The notes beneath the pieces are model-generated. The model did not search any database, was not told where the DNA came from, and saw nothing but the letters and a program-made list of their open reading frames with translations. Positions 35,445 to 46,454 of a DNA stretch of 64,000 nucleotides are shown in pieces (within the stretch, counting starts at the first letter, position 1; every line of letters starts with the position of its first letter). The position numbers and the translations under genes were made by a program. This stretch comes from Epiperipatus broadwayi (lineage: Eukaryota > Onychophora > Udeonychophora > Euonychophora > Peripatidae): positions 4,215,576 through 4,279,575 of the forward strand of contig JAQFVV010000036.1 in assembly GCA_028023455.1 (NCBI GenBank), written 5' to 3'.

Positions 35445-38200
35445 ATGAATGTGCGTTTAAATAAATATTCATTTTAATAGAATATGAATTTTGGTAAAGT
35501 TTAATTTATATAATAAGTGATTATTAGGAGAGTAAACACATTTTTGAAGGACATAATAATGGAAAACAAAAATCACTTAATTAAGACCATACTATTTTTA
35601 AAAAAGTTAATTAAAAAAATTACACTATTCAATATTCTTCAGCCAATAAACTTTAAAAATGGAGAGATTGAATAAATTAAAGAAACAGACAAACAAACAA
35701 ACAAAAAAAAAACATTAAAATAGTTTAAGAAAAAAAATCTGAAGAAAATGTATTGTATTATGATGATATAAAAAAAAAATGAATGGTATTTTATTTATAT
35801 ATTTTTTTGTAAAACTGTTTTATTTTATTATAAACATGTAATTAATAAAATTTCCGTCAAGCTTACAAGATACAATAGAGAAATAAAACTCAGACTTTTA
35901 TAAAGATTGATTAACTATTTTTATTTTATACTAATAGAAATAAAATATTATGAAAGAATGCCGACAGTGCTCCAGAGGTTAGGTATCACTTCAGTTTATT
36001 TAACGTATTTATTATTACACAGTTTGTCAATTAGTTTTTTTCTTTGATTATTAGACAAGGCTTTTTGTTTTTTTTTTAAAAAAGGGTAATAAGCAACGCT
36101 GTTTAGTGTTATGTTAAGCTTATCCAAATTAGATGCTACTAAAGTGAGTCTTCTTAATTAATGATGTGACATTAAATAGATTAGATTAGTAATAGTTAGA
36201 TAAAAATAATAAGTTGGTATTCAAATGTTGAATAGGGCTTCTTGCTTGGCAGCGAATAAGATGATGTATGCCTAAATCACATGCCCTACAATAATTGTTT
36301 TGATTTTTCTTTTTGTAACCTAGCAACAGCTAATATAAAATCCATATGGATGGTATAATGGAAATACATTTATTACAAAAACAAGTAATGTGATTAGATC
36401 AAAATGACACAATGTATTTCTTGAAAGATAATTACATTTAGGAATATATATATATATTAGATACATCACGTAAAACATAATAGAGTTAGTATTTGAATGT
36501 GTTAAAACATCTTTAATATAAAAGTAAATGGCTCCATAATAAATACTAAAAACAAAATAAAAAAAGAAGAGAAAAAGTTTATAAAGCATTATGTTATTTT
36601 TTCTTTTGTTCCTGTCGAATTATTTTTCTTGTTTGGTTTACCATTTTGGAAAGCTTTAGAGACTTATTAAAAAGGTACGCAGAAATACAATACAATTAAA
36701 AATCTTATCTAATATTATATCAATAAACATGAGTGTGATAGAGATCCTGACTATATAAAATTTATTTTTTGTTTTGTTTTTGAGAGTGATTTAAAAGAGA
36801 TGAAGAGCTAAGGAAATGTTTGGTTAATAAAGAGCAGTGTTGTACTCAAACATGTAGAAGTTATGGATACTCTGCCATTTGACCAGGGACTTTGCTTTGC
36901 AACTTGTACGAACAAATATTTACATGAAATATCATACCACCTTTGCAGTACAAAATTTATTTTTTTTAATCTGCACTGATAAATAATTTTTAAAAAAATA
37001 TTTAGAAAAGTAAAATGATTGTAAATTATATTACAAAAGTTAATATACTTATTTATAAGTGGTCATTCCAACTTTCTTTTTATTATTTATAATTCTAATG
37101 AGGAAAACACTGAAATAGAAAATAATCTGAGCTCATTATTGGAATCACATGAAGCTACATAGAAATAGTGCATTATTAGGAAAAGTTATATATATTTGCT
37201 GAAACAATTTTCAAGTCCTGTCAAATTAAAATAACGCTTATTTTTATTTTACCAATAGACTCTTAGAATAATAATAAAAAAAAAAGAACATTGCCTTTTG
37301 TATTACTTTTTTTTTACTTTTACGTTTCTTCCATAAACTTTTAAAGAAAGATTTTTTCCCCTGATCTCACGATTGCATATGTAGTTTACTTATTATTGTT
37401 GATTGGTAGTTGGAATAATATAAAAAGAAGAGAGGAAACAAACAGCAAACAATCCACTTTTTGTAGAATGTATTTGGAAAATTAGTTGACTTGGATTTGA
37501 GGTCCAAGAAAACATTCATTTAATTTAGACTTCTATAAAGGGTAAAAAAAAAAGTCGTTTACTATCTCAAAATAATATATGATTTTTTTTTCTCTCAGAT
37601 AAGTAATTATAATTTTATAAGGATTTCTTTATTTAAAGAAAAAAAAATATTAAAAAAATATTGTGAAATAAATAATTTAAGACGCCATGTATTAGAAATG
37701 TATTGGGATCAAATCTATGACGTTAGACGAACGAGGAACTACAGTTATATGTATTACACTTTATGTAAAAATCAAGGTGTGTGTGTATGCATGTAAAGAA
37801 AAAATGAAAATTGAAAAATTATCAAGCGGTATAATATATTTGAGAATGATTTAAATCTCATTTAAATATTTATAGCTCTAACAATAAACGCGGTTGCTTA
37901 TGTGATGAAAATTAGACCTTTGCAGTTGAGATATATTGATAATGAGTTACGCTTTTATGTTTATGAACTTTGTGATTTAATGTCGATTATTTACAAACCT
38001 TATGTTTCTGCAATACTCCAGATTTTCTTTTACTATTGGACAATTTCATTAAAAATATTAAACATTGAAAAATAATAGTGTCATAAATAAGTATTATTCT
38101 AGGTCTGTCCACTCTGTGAGATTATGAGTTATATGAGGTAAGAACAAATAAAAACCTGTGGTAGCTCACTATACCTTGTGCTGAAGATATATGATATTAA
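35445..38200. other. Anonymous AT-rich DNA
   Basis: No gene, RNA or element boundary recognised. The 89-codon ORF at 36320-36589 is Y/F/I-rich and judged chance. Confidence 0.45.
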
Positions 38201-38207
38201 AGAATAA

Positions 38208-38325
38208 ATAAGTCATCAGTGGTCGAGAGGTCAGCGACAGCTGCTTTACAGGCAGTTGTCCCGGGTTAACGGGTTTGCTTCCCGGCTGATGCTATGACAC
38301 ATGAAAAAAAATGTCTATAATGTGT
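38208..38325 (+). repeat. tRNA-derived SINE
   Basis: The 5' part folds as a tRNA. CATCAG/CTGATG form an acceptor-like stem. GTCG/CGAC form a D stem containing the A box TGGTCGAGAGG. GCTGC-TTTACAG-GCAGT forms an anticodon arm (TAC in the anticodon position). CGGG-TTTGCTT-CCCG forms a T arm containing the B box. A short unrelated sequence (GCTATGACACATG) and a run of A follow. A copy with the same tail lies at 41452-41572. The extra loop and A-rich tail indicate a SINE rather than a working tRNA. Confidence 0.8.
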
Positions 38326-38329
38326 TTGT

Positions 38330-39680
38330 TAAAACCTACAAATGATGTACTCTGAATTAAAAATATTAAGTCATTTCTTCATTAATGTAACGATTATATA
38401 TTATTAATCCATTTTCTTAAAAAATATGAGCATTTTCACATAAAAGACTTTACTATGAAATGCCGCTAATTTTGAGGATATTTGTTGAAAGTCAATTAAA
38501 GGAAGTTGTATTACGAACGTATGACATATTGGATTAATTAATTAAAATTTTTAAATTTTGATATATTTTTAATTTTTTGTCAGAGTGTGCAGTGATGTAT
38601 AATTGTTGTAAGTTTTATTATTCTTCCGTTCGTTTCAGGAATTTAAATTGATACTAAAATCTAAATGTGAAATTCTTTAATCAAGAGCATATTGTACATT
38701 ACATACAAAAAAAAAAAAACTGCTACGGATTTGGGAAATTCATTTTCTTAATTTGAGAATAATAAAGATAAAACGAATAATCAGATATATTGCAATGAAT
38801 ACGCTTATGAAAATGCAGAATGGTTATGTATTAATTTATATGAAAGACGATTAATAAAATTTTACAATAGATCTGAAAAGTGATTAAATGATGTAAAATA
38901 AATAATCTTTTGACTGCGGTGAATTTGATTAATATATACTTATAAAACTATACAAAATAAAAATGGAAAGAATTTATTATTCCAGGCAGAAAAAAAGAAG
39001 AGATAGATAAAAAAACTATATATATAGACAAATGATTCTTATGTTAATATTTTATATTTGCTAATCTATTTTGAAATATAAAAATTGTCTGAGAGAAAAA
39101 ATAGTAAGGAAAAAAAATCTTAAAAAGCAAATTGTAATATATTATTGCATTATTGTTATATCAATTCTGTGAGGTTATTTTTTTATGCTGGAGTAATTCA
39201 TATAATCTTTGACTTAGCATGGCATAATATAAAATATTGTTGATATATTGGTTACTGTTAGTTATGGGTAAATCATTGGAAAAGTTGTAGCATATTTTTT
39301 TTGATTTTTTATTTTAAAAATCTGGCCAATATTTTTGTATTTGTAACATTCAATATAGCAATACAATAAAATTTTCCTTTAAAAAAAAAAATTATTATTT
39401 ACAAAAACACAATTGATCTCCTAAATATTTTATGGTGTTACTCATCATGTGACTCCCAGATGATATTAATGAATATGTGTAAAAACAATAGTTATCTGTG
39501 ATTATGTAAAAGACTGAAATGCCATTGATTTTCTTATGAATTAGGAAGAATAGGAAGAATGAATTTACTTCTACTATGCAGAGGAAAAAATATCAACAAT
39601 ATAATCAAAGAATTCTTTTTTAATCTTTTACTTTCTGTTCTTTGGCGATTTTTTATGATGTTATATATTGATATCATCTT
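38330..39680. other. Anonymous AT-rich DNA
   Basis: Poly-A stretches and chance ORFs only; nothing recognised. Confidence 0.45.
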
Positions 39681-39684
39681 TATA

Positions 39685-40205
39685 TATATCATCATCATCA
39701 ACCATTATTAGTCCACTTCAGGATGAAATTCTCTCCAAGTTTAATCCATCTTCTCTGATCTTTAGCTTCTCTTCTCCACGTCACCCCTGCATACTTTCTT
39801 ATTTCATCCATCCATCTCACATGTGGTCTCTTTCTGGGTCTTTTACAATCTCTTGGAATCCAGTTTAAGATTTCAATTGCCCATCTATTATCATCTCTTC
39901 TAGAAATATGTCCAGCCCAACTCCACTTCAATCTTTTAATTTTTTCAATGAGGTCAGTAACACCTGTTTGTTCCCTTTTGATCTCTTCTTGTTACTCCCA
40001 ACATGCATCTTTTCATACTTCTTTGAGCGGTCTGGAGTCTCTGTATTGCTCTTCTATTAAGTGTCCAAGTCTCAAATCCATAAGTAAAAACTGGTAAAAC
40101 ACATTTGTTAAAAACCTTCCTTTTCAAACACATAGGCATATTTCCTTTTAGTATCAAGTTATTTCTACCAAAAGCACTCCAAACAAGTTTAATTCTATAT
40201 ATATA
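39685..40205 (-). pseudogene. LINE fragment, C-terminal region (RTE-like)
   Basis: On the minus strand, two frames hold the region downstream of RT. 40205-39954 has SAFGRNNLILKGNMP, VLPVFTYGFETWTL and RSMKRCMLGVTRRD. 39931-39698 has WSWAGHISRRDDNRW, KRPRKRPHVRWMDEIR and FILKW. This pairing of a YG.ETWTL block with a WAGH..RR.D.RW block is typical of many invertebrate LINE open reading frames. A frameshift separates the parts near 39945. The 3' end is a short (ATG)n tail at about 39690. RT is missing. A longer copy lies at 60863-61720. Confidence 0.85.
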
Positions 40206-40206
40206 T

Positions 40207-40285
40207 ATATATGACTGGGAAGCAAACCTGGGCATGCTGATTGAAAGGCAGCTATGATAACAACTAGGCCACCAACGCTTGATGA
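40207..40285 (-). repeat. tRNA-like SINE head
   Basis: On the minus strand GGTGGCCTAGTTG fits an A box and CCAGGTTTGCTTCCCAG a B box about 40 bases later, with a CCAG-type T stem. The GGTTTGCTTCC block is shared with the SINEs at 38208 and 41452. It ends in (AT)n directly against the LINE fragment. Confidence 0.65.
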
Positions 40286-41451
40286 ATATATGTATTTAAT
40301 GACTTCTCATATACATGATACAAGACTAGCATACAATAGAAAATTGTATAAATAGTTTTATGAGTTTTATAGTGAGATATTATCTTCTAGTGATATAATA
40401 TATATGAATTTGATTATAGAAGGCTATGCCAACAGATAACTAATTATTATATATGCAATATACCATAACAGTGGTAATGCTTAAATAAATCAATAGAATA
40501 TTAACAGTTTGTTATCAGTGTAATACTACAAATAGATTGTTATTTCATTACGAAATACTTGTAATTTGGCTTTGACAAAGGATGACAAATGTTCTTCTAG
40601 TGTATTTATGAATGATGGATGTGGTGATTTAATTCATATACACACTCATGCGTTACAAACTTGATTATTCAAACCATGCAGAAACATATACATGAATAAA
40701 TAGTTATCATTATATTCAATTCATACATAAAATCAATACTTATTATTATACACTATTTCATCCCAAAACTGAAAGAAATATTGTTCAATGATTAGATAGT
40801 TGAAGATTTTATTTATACATTAAAATAATGATTAGATATTTAGTCATTTACATATTTGTGTGTTGATTGATGAATAAATTTTGCCACATATATTTAAGCA
40901 TATCTTGGCATTTTACTTGCATATGTTGTTTATATTTGGTAGTATTTAATAACTACATATAACAAACACATGTATACATATATAACATAAAATGCACTTA
41001 GCATTAGATTATTAAAAAAAGCCCACTTCCTTTCACAGATGAGCAAAACGATCAATCGTTTCCAAATTTAAATTATAAACTCAAACAAAGAGAAAAATCA
41101 ATATTACATATGCATAATTAGCTTCATGAAATTCAATTTGTGTCATATTATATGCAAATTATAATAAGGACATATAAATATTTATTTTTCAAGGATAGTT
41201 ATATTTTTATTGTTTTCATTGTAGTGAGGAATTTCTCATTTTAATAATTACATATAGTTATTTTTTATACAGTAATTAATTTCCTAAGTGTTATATAAGC
41301 TGTGATCATCTAAGGTAATAATGGTGTAAAACAAATGCCTAATATATATAATAAAAACGCAATTACTTCTCTACAAAACTGCTTTAATATTTTAAACAGC
41401 AGACTGGTTTTCATCAGAAAGCACAGCATAATGGCTATTTTCAGAATTTTT

Positions 41452-41572
41452 TTTTCTCCATTTGTCATAGCATCAGCCGGGAAGCAAACCTGCAACAACT
41501 GTCTTCAAGCAACTGCTTGCTTGCAAGGCAGCTGCGCTGACCTCTCGGCTAACAACACCTGACACTACGCTA
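41452..41572 (-). repeat. tRNA-derived SINE inserted in copy 1
   Basis: On the minus strand the sequence contains GCCGAGAGGTCAGCGCAG (A-box region), GGTTTGCTTCCCGG (B box) and GCTGATGCTATGACAAATGG followed by a run of A, the same tail as the SINE at 38208. The sister unit at 46021-46040 goes straight from TATTTTAGCG to AAATTCTG, giving a natural empty site. A small ORF at 41335-41562 only reflects this sequence. Confidence 0.8.
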
Positions 41573-41755
41573 AAATATTACAGACAGTTAGGTACCAGAT
41601 AACAAAACTAATTCCTATAGGATAAAAATCTTTAAAAAACTCTGTATAAAAAAATAAATATATTTACAAAACCTTGTATAAAAAACCTAAGTATAAAAAA
41701 TACAAAAAAAATTTTTTCACAAAAAAACTTATTTTAAAAACTAAAAACATACATA

Positions 41756-41836
<81 letters not shown>
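41756..41836. repeat. ATT microsatellite
   Basis: About 27 uninterrupted ATT triplets within copy 1. The same position in copy 2 has about 64 triplets. The poly-N ORF across it is an artefact of the repeat. Confidence 0.95.
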
Positions 41837-41837
<1 letters not shown>

Positions 41838-42129
41838 CAAAAAACAATAAAAATATACTATTATATACGTACACACCAAAAAAATTGTATATATATTCTA
41901 CTATATGTATTTTACTGTATACATTTTTTATTTTTAAATTTAAGACATTACATTCTCATGGTATGAATATGAATATAGGTATTGTCACATCCTTGAATTA
42001 CCTAGTTTCCTAGGGATTGGTTTTTTTGTTTCCTTGATAATTATTTTATAGGCGGACTAACAGAAGGTGAATATATATAAAAATATATATGTATATAGTA
42101 AAATACATATAGTAGAATATATATATTGT

Positions 42130-45100
42130 AACCATATATTTTAGTATAAAATATATTAATTGATGTAACTAATATAAAAATTTCTCTTTCTTCTTTTGGT
42201 GATTTGATTGGCTTGAGCTGCACTTTGAACAGATTACTCTTATAGTATTTTAATAGATTTAAGTTTGCTTCTTCCCATATACTAAATCATATCAAAACGT
42301 TTAACTTTTTAAAAACTTGACAACACATAAAAATTTGGTAAAATATTATTAAAAATAATATTTTGTTTTATTTGTCTCTTAAATTATTATTTCCATTGAA
42401 TTAAAAAACCATTTGTTCAATTAAAATTAATTATTAAAAATAAATACAGTGCGTCTCAATGTAAAAAAAGAAAAGAGCGCTAAGGAACATCGTCTGTTAG
42501 TTTGCTTTTGGAGGAGAAAGAAAAGAAAATGGTAAAGGCAAATGGTGTAAATTTGCTAAGCTTTTTTTAAAATAGTTTATAAGTAAACGGATTACCACAA
42601 AACTTGCTATAAATGTAAATATAACATAGTGGTAATCAATTATAAGATGAATTGCTAGATTTAAAAGTCTGTTCAGGTCGGCTGGCCAAGTGGATCGAAT
42701 CACCGGTAATAATTTCCAATATTACATTTTTAGAATGTCGGAGCTTCCCAGTTTAAGTTTGAAAGAATTAAATACAAGATTTTGGTATGTTTTGAAATAT
42801 TTATTATTCTACAATTTGGAAAAATTAAATAAGTACTTTAATTACAGAAGTTTTATGAATATGAAAATTTGTTTTTTAAAAAAGAAGAATTTTAAGTTAA
42901 AGTAAAACGTTAAAGTTATCAAAATATTTTAATATTTCCGTTTTTTAATTCTAATAAAATATAATATTGATTGATATTTAACTTTACAATGCCAGTAATA
43001 TTTGCTAGTTAATTTGTTTAACATTTGGATAATAAACAGTTTTCAAATAATTAATCAAAGCTATTTTATAATTTTGGTTTGAAATGAATAAATTAATTGC
43101 TGTAATTAGTATTCCTGGATTAACGCGTGGATAAATAAATACTTGCATGGATGTGATAAACTTGGAACACTTTTGATAGAGAAATGTAGATATTAATAAC
43201 TTTATGAAAAACATTTTCATTTAAATTCTGCATATCATGTTTTCAAATTGTTTCATGTTTGGAGAGCCACGCAAAATCGTTAATCTAATATTGCTTATAA
43301 TAACTAATCAAATGGATAGAATTGCATGTATGGAATTTAACTACAGTTATAGCTATTACCTCGTATACTTATTATTCTACACATCATACATGGATTCCAC
43401 GGATCACATTAGGAGTTATAAAATGCTATACAATCCAATTGGTGATGCACACATCTGCTAAAATTCATGTATTGAACTATAAATGCTATACATTTAGTTT
43501 TATCACACACACACCGTTAAATTTTATGTATTTGATGAATAATGTATTGTTTAATTTTATCGTTATATGAACTTGCATGTGAAGTTCAAAAGTTACATTT
43601 GTTAGGTTTAAATTAATAGGGGTTGAATAAAATATTTATTCAAGAGAATAGCGCTTGCGGAAAAGCTTAAAAGTACTTAATGAATTCATGAGATATATCA
43701 ATCTTTGTGAGATGTTTTGTGAGTCTTTCCAGATTTATATTCCTATGCCAATATTACTTATATTATATTACACATGTTTATTTTAAGCAAGATAAGTAGT
43801 ACATTAGTTGTCCTGATTAGCGTAACATTTTATTATGCAAGAACCCACATTTGCTAAAGTGTTAGTGTATTCTGAATAGTCAGAAGAACTGAGGAGGATG
43901 ATTTTGCACTTTAATGTGAAGTAAATAATAATGTTGTTTTAGAATGTTAAAGGGCTTTAATCTGTGCTGGTGGTTAATCCGCAGATTATTTTAATTGCCA
44001 TTTTTGTATTTTACACACATTCCTGCGCTGGTGGTTAATCCGCGGAATTGTGTGATTATACGTATTACTTTATGAGGGTGTTTAAATACACAAAACGTTT
44101 AGTATTATTTAATTCCTACGTGTAGATGAATACATCCACGGGAATATGTTTTGCTTCACAGATATAAGTTGGGCAAAGTATTTTAGTTAATCTGCTAAAT
44201 CATCTTCTTCATTTGTAAGCATAATTTATCGGTTAGATTATTAAATGGTAGCAGGACATTCTATTCAAGTACTTCATAATAATTAACTGTTGGTTGATTA
44301 TTATTTACCGGAACGTAAGTTTAAATTGTCACTTTAATTAATGATTACATTATAGCTAAATCATACAGACATCATATTATTTATTATATGATTATAAGTT
44401 TACGGTAGGGATTTATTGAATCTGGAAATGACGTTAAATATTTCACGAGTTTGATGCTGAATTTCGTATAATCTCATCAATATTCATTATATTAGATTGA
44501 AATAAGGTATGATTAGATTTTAAAACTGTACCTATGAGATGTTATTGAAGAAAGTCAATGGAATTATCATTTATTTATTTTATTTGTTTATTTATGTTTT
44601 ATTTAGAATATTGAAATTAATTACTTATTGTTCATAAATTTGTAAATAAACGTTGATTTATAATTAAACTTACTGTGCCGTTGCTATGTGTCATTCATAA
44701 CATCAGAAATCATAAACTTTGGATAGAGCATACATTGAAGAGCATACATTGAAGTCCATATTATTGTCTACATGATATAAGAGTTTATTAATATTTTTAA
44801 GAAAACATTAAGATGCTTTTCGTCTTTGGTAGTTTATGATTGGTAAGGTACAATAAAATCCCATTTACCTTTTCCATCATTGTGGCTTTGCGTAGTTGAT
44901 TCTAGTATAAAATACAAATTAATTATTAAACTTGTGAACAGATTTACCAAATAATGATATGATTAAATATATTTACTTAACGTTTTTAAATGGTCATTTA
45001 TCAGTATAATAAGAGTCTCAGTAATATGATAAACTATAAAATCAGAACCCAAGTATTTATATTTATTTATTGCAAAGCTTTACCTGGACTAGCATTCGTA

Positions 45101-45150
45101 TTAAAAATCATATAGATGGTTTAAAATTTCATAATCTTATGTAGTTCCAC
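42130..45150. other. Mostly anonymous AT-rich DNA
   Basis: Includes a tRNA D-arm-like piece at 42677-42705 (GGCTGGCCAAGTGG), a diverged tandem repeat near 43410-43510 (ATAAATGCTATACA units with CACACA), and the paired hairpin motif at 43958-44047 listed separately. No credible coding region. Confidence 0.45.
43958..44047 (+). repeat. Two copies of a conserved-loop hairpin motif
   Basis: GCTGGTGGTTAATCCGC occurs at about 43966-43982 (as TGCTGGTGGTTAATCCGC) and again near 44029-44045. Each is enclosed by a different short stem: TCTG..CAGA in the first and TTCC..GGAA in the second. The loop is constant while both sides of the stem change together. No known RNA family was recognised. Confidence 0.5.
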
Positions 45151-45539
45151 AAATTACACCATCTTGTACATGGTCGGCCATCGGGTCTCATACAATAAAA
45201 ATCGCAAATTGAGGTTTAAAAGTAATAACATTGCACTTATAATTTGTTTAAGGTGTTTTATAATAATAATATGATAGGTCTTGGCGGTACACCCTGGCTG
45301 CGATTAAATTAAATTGTAAAAAGTTTATGTTAGATCATTAGTTTGGTCTGTAGTTGTGGTCTTTGGTGCATAAAATAGATAGCATGATATGCTTTTGGAT
45401 ACAGTTCTTAATAGCTGACAATGTACAGCAGGAATTGATTAGTGATCGAAGTTACAATTCCTAGTGCACTTACGTTACGTAATTGGGACCACACAATTTG
45501 CGGTTACAATTTATAATGCCGCAACGTGTTCGGCACGAT

Positions 45540-45590
45540 AGGTAGTTGAGAGGGTAATGGCCTTCGGTGGCCATTAGCTGGACATCAAGA
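45540..45590. repeat. GC-containing hairpin with TTCG loop
   Basis: TAATGGCC-TTCGGT-GGCCATTA at 45556-45577 forms a perfect 8-bp stem with a TTCG-type loop. It sits at the edge of copy 2 in a GC-richer stretch (45160-45600) that has no ORF. There is no T-run after it, so it is not called a terminator. Confidence 0.55.
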
Positions 45591-45656
45591 TTTACGGTTA
45601 CAATATATACAGTGTTTTTGGTGTCTACATATATAATAGTATATTTTTATTGTTTT

Positions 45657-45854
<198 letters not shown>

Positions 45855-46057
45855 TACATATGGTTTTAGTTTTTTAAAATAAGTTTTTTGTGAAAGAATT
45901 TTTTTTTGTATTTTTTATACAAAGTTTTGTAAATATATATTTTTTTATATTCAAAGTTTTTTAAAGATTTTTAGCCTATAGGAATTAGTTTTGTTATCTG
46001 ATACGTAACTGTCTGTAATATTTTAGCGTTTAAATTCTGGAAATAGCCATTTTGCTG

Positions 46058-46101
46058 TGCTTTCTGATGAAAACCAGTCTGCTGGTTGAAATATTAAAGC
46101 A
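46058..46101 (+). ncRNA. Hammerhead ribozyme motif (type I, minimal stem III)
   Basis: All core elements are present in order. Stem I is TGCTTT (46058-46063) paired with AAAGCA (46096-46101). The core CTGATGA is at 46064-46070. Stem II is AACCAG/CTGGTT with the loop TCTG. GAAA is at 46088-46091. A one-pair stem III (A91, T94) leaves a UU before the predicted cut after 46095. One extra A separates the core from stem II. The self-cleaving RNA would process tandem or terminal-repeat transcripts. Function is inferred; the extra A and short stem III may weaken it. Confidence 0.7.
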
Positions 46102-46301
46102 GTTTTATAAAGAAGTATATATATTAACAGACTATACTTTATTTTACTTTTTTTTTTAATTTTCTGTTATATTTGCTATGTATGATTTGTATTTTATATT
46201 TTCTTTAAATAAAATTATTTTGAAACATAATATAGATGGAAAAGTACAGTTTTTTATTGTTTGATGTTTTTGCTTTTCTCTGTCCTCTGAATTTAATCGT
46301 T

Positions 46302-46448
46302 AATTTCTAATTTGAATATTAATCATCACAATATTGAATGTGATATAACTACTATTCATTTCCAGGATTACCTGACACAGTCCTGAAATAAAATACTGTG
46401 TATAGTGAGAATATTATTGCTGTTTTTCTATGTGTTGATACTGATGAA
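46302..46448 (+). repeat. Dispersed repeat, copy near 46.3 kb
   Basis: Shares with 60666-60825, in order: ATTTCTAATTTGAATA, TAATCATCA, CACAAT, TTCATT.CCAGG, TGAAATAAAATACTGT and TTTTTCTATGT/TTTATTTATGT. No ORF. Both copies lie just upstream of a 5'-truncated LINE in the same orientation. A weaker match may lie near 59605-59710. Confidence 0.65.
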
Positions 46449-46454
46449 GATCGT

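Larger units (their letters stand above)
41330..41925 (-). mobile_element. Penelope/retrozyme-type unit, copy 1 (inverted)
   Basis: Read on the minus strand, this repeats copy 2 (45600-46115): GGTGT..TACG/C..ATATAATAGTATAT, a long ATT microsatellite, GATACCTAACTGTCTGTAA, ATAGCCATT and a hammerhead-like motif. It carries a SINE insertion that copy 2 lacks. The hammerhead core here is damaged: the GAAA after stem II reads AAAA and stem II has lost a pair (positions 41375-41420), so it is probably inactive. No RT is encoded. The link to Penelope-like or retrozyme elements rests on the ribozyme type and is inference. Confidence 0.6.

Noticed and set aside
38208-38290. Functional tRNA gene
   Set aside because: Long variable region, imperfect acceptor stem, A-rich tail and a sister copy with the same tail indicate a SINE.
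41664-41879. ORF containing a poly-Asn tract
   Set aside because: Microsatellite artefact; flanks are low-complexity.
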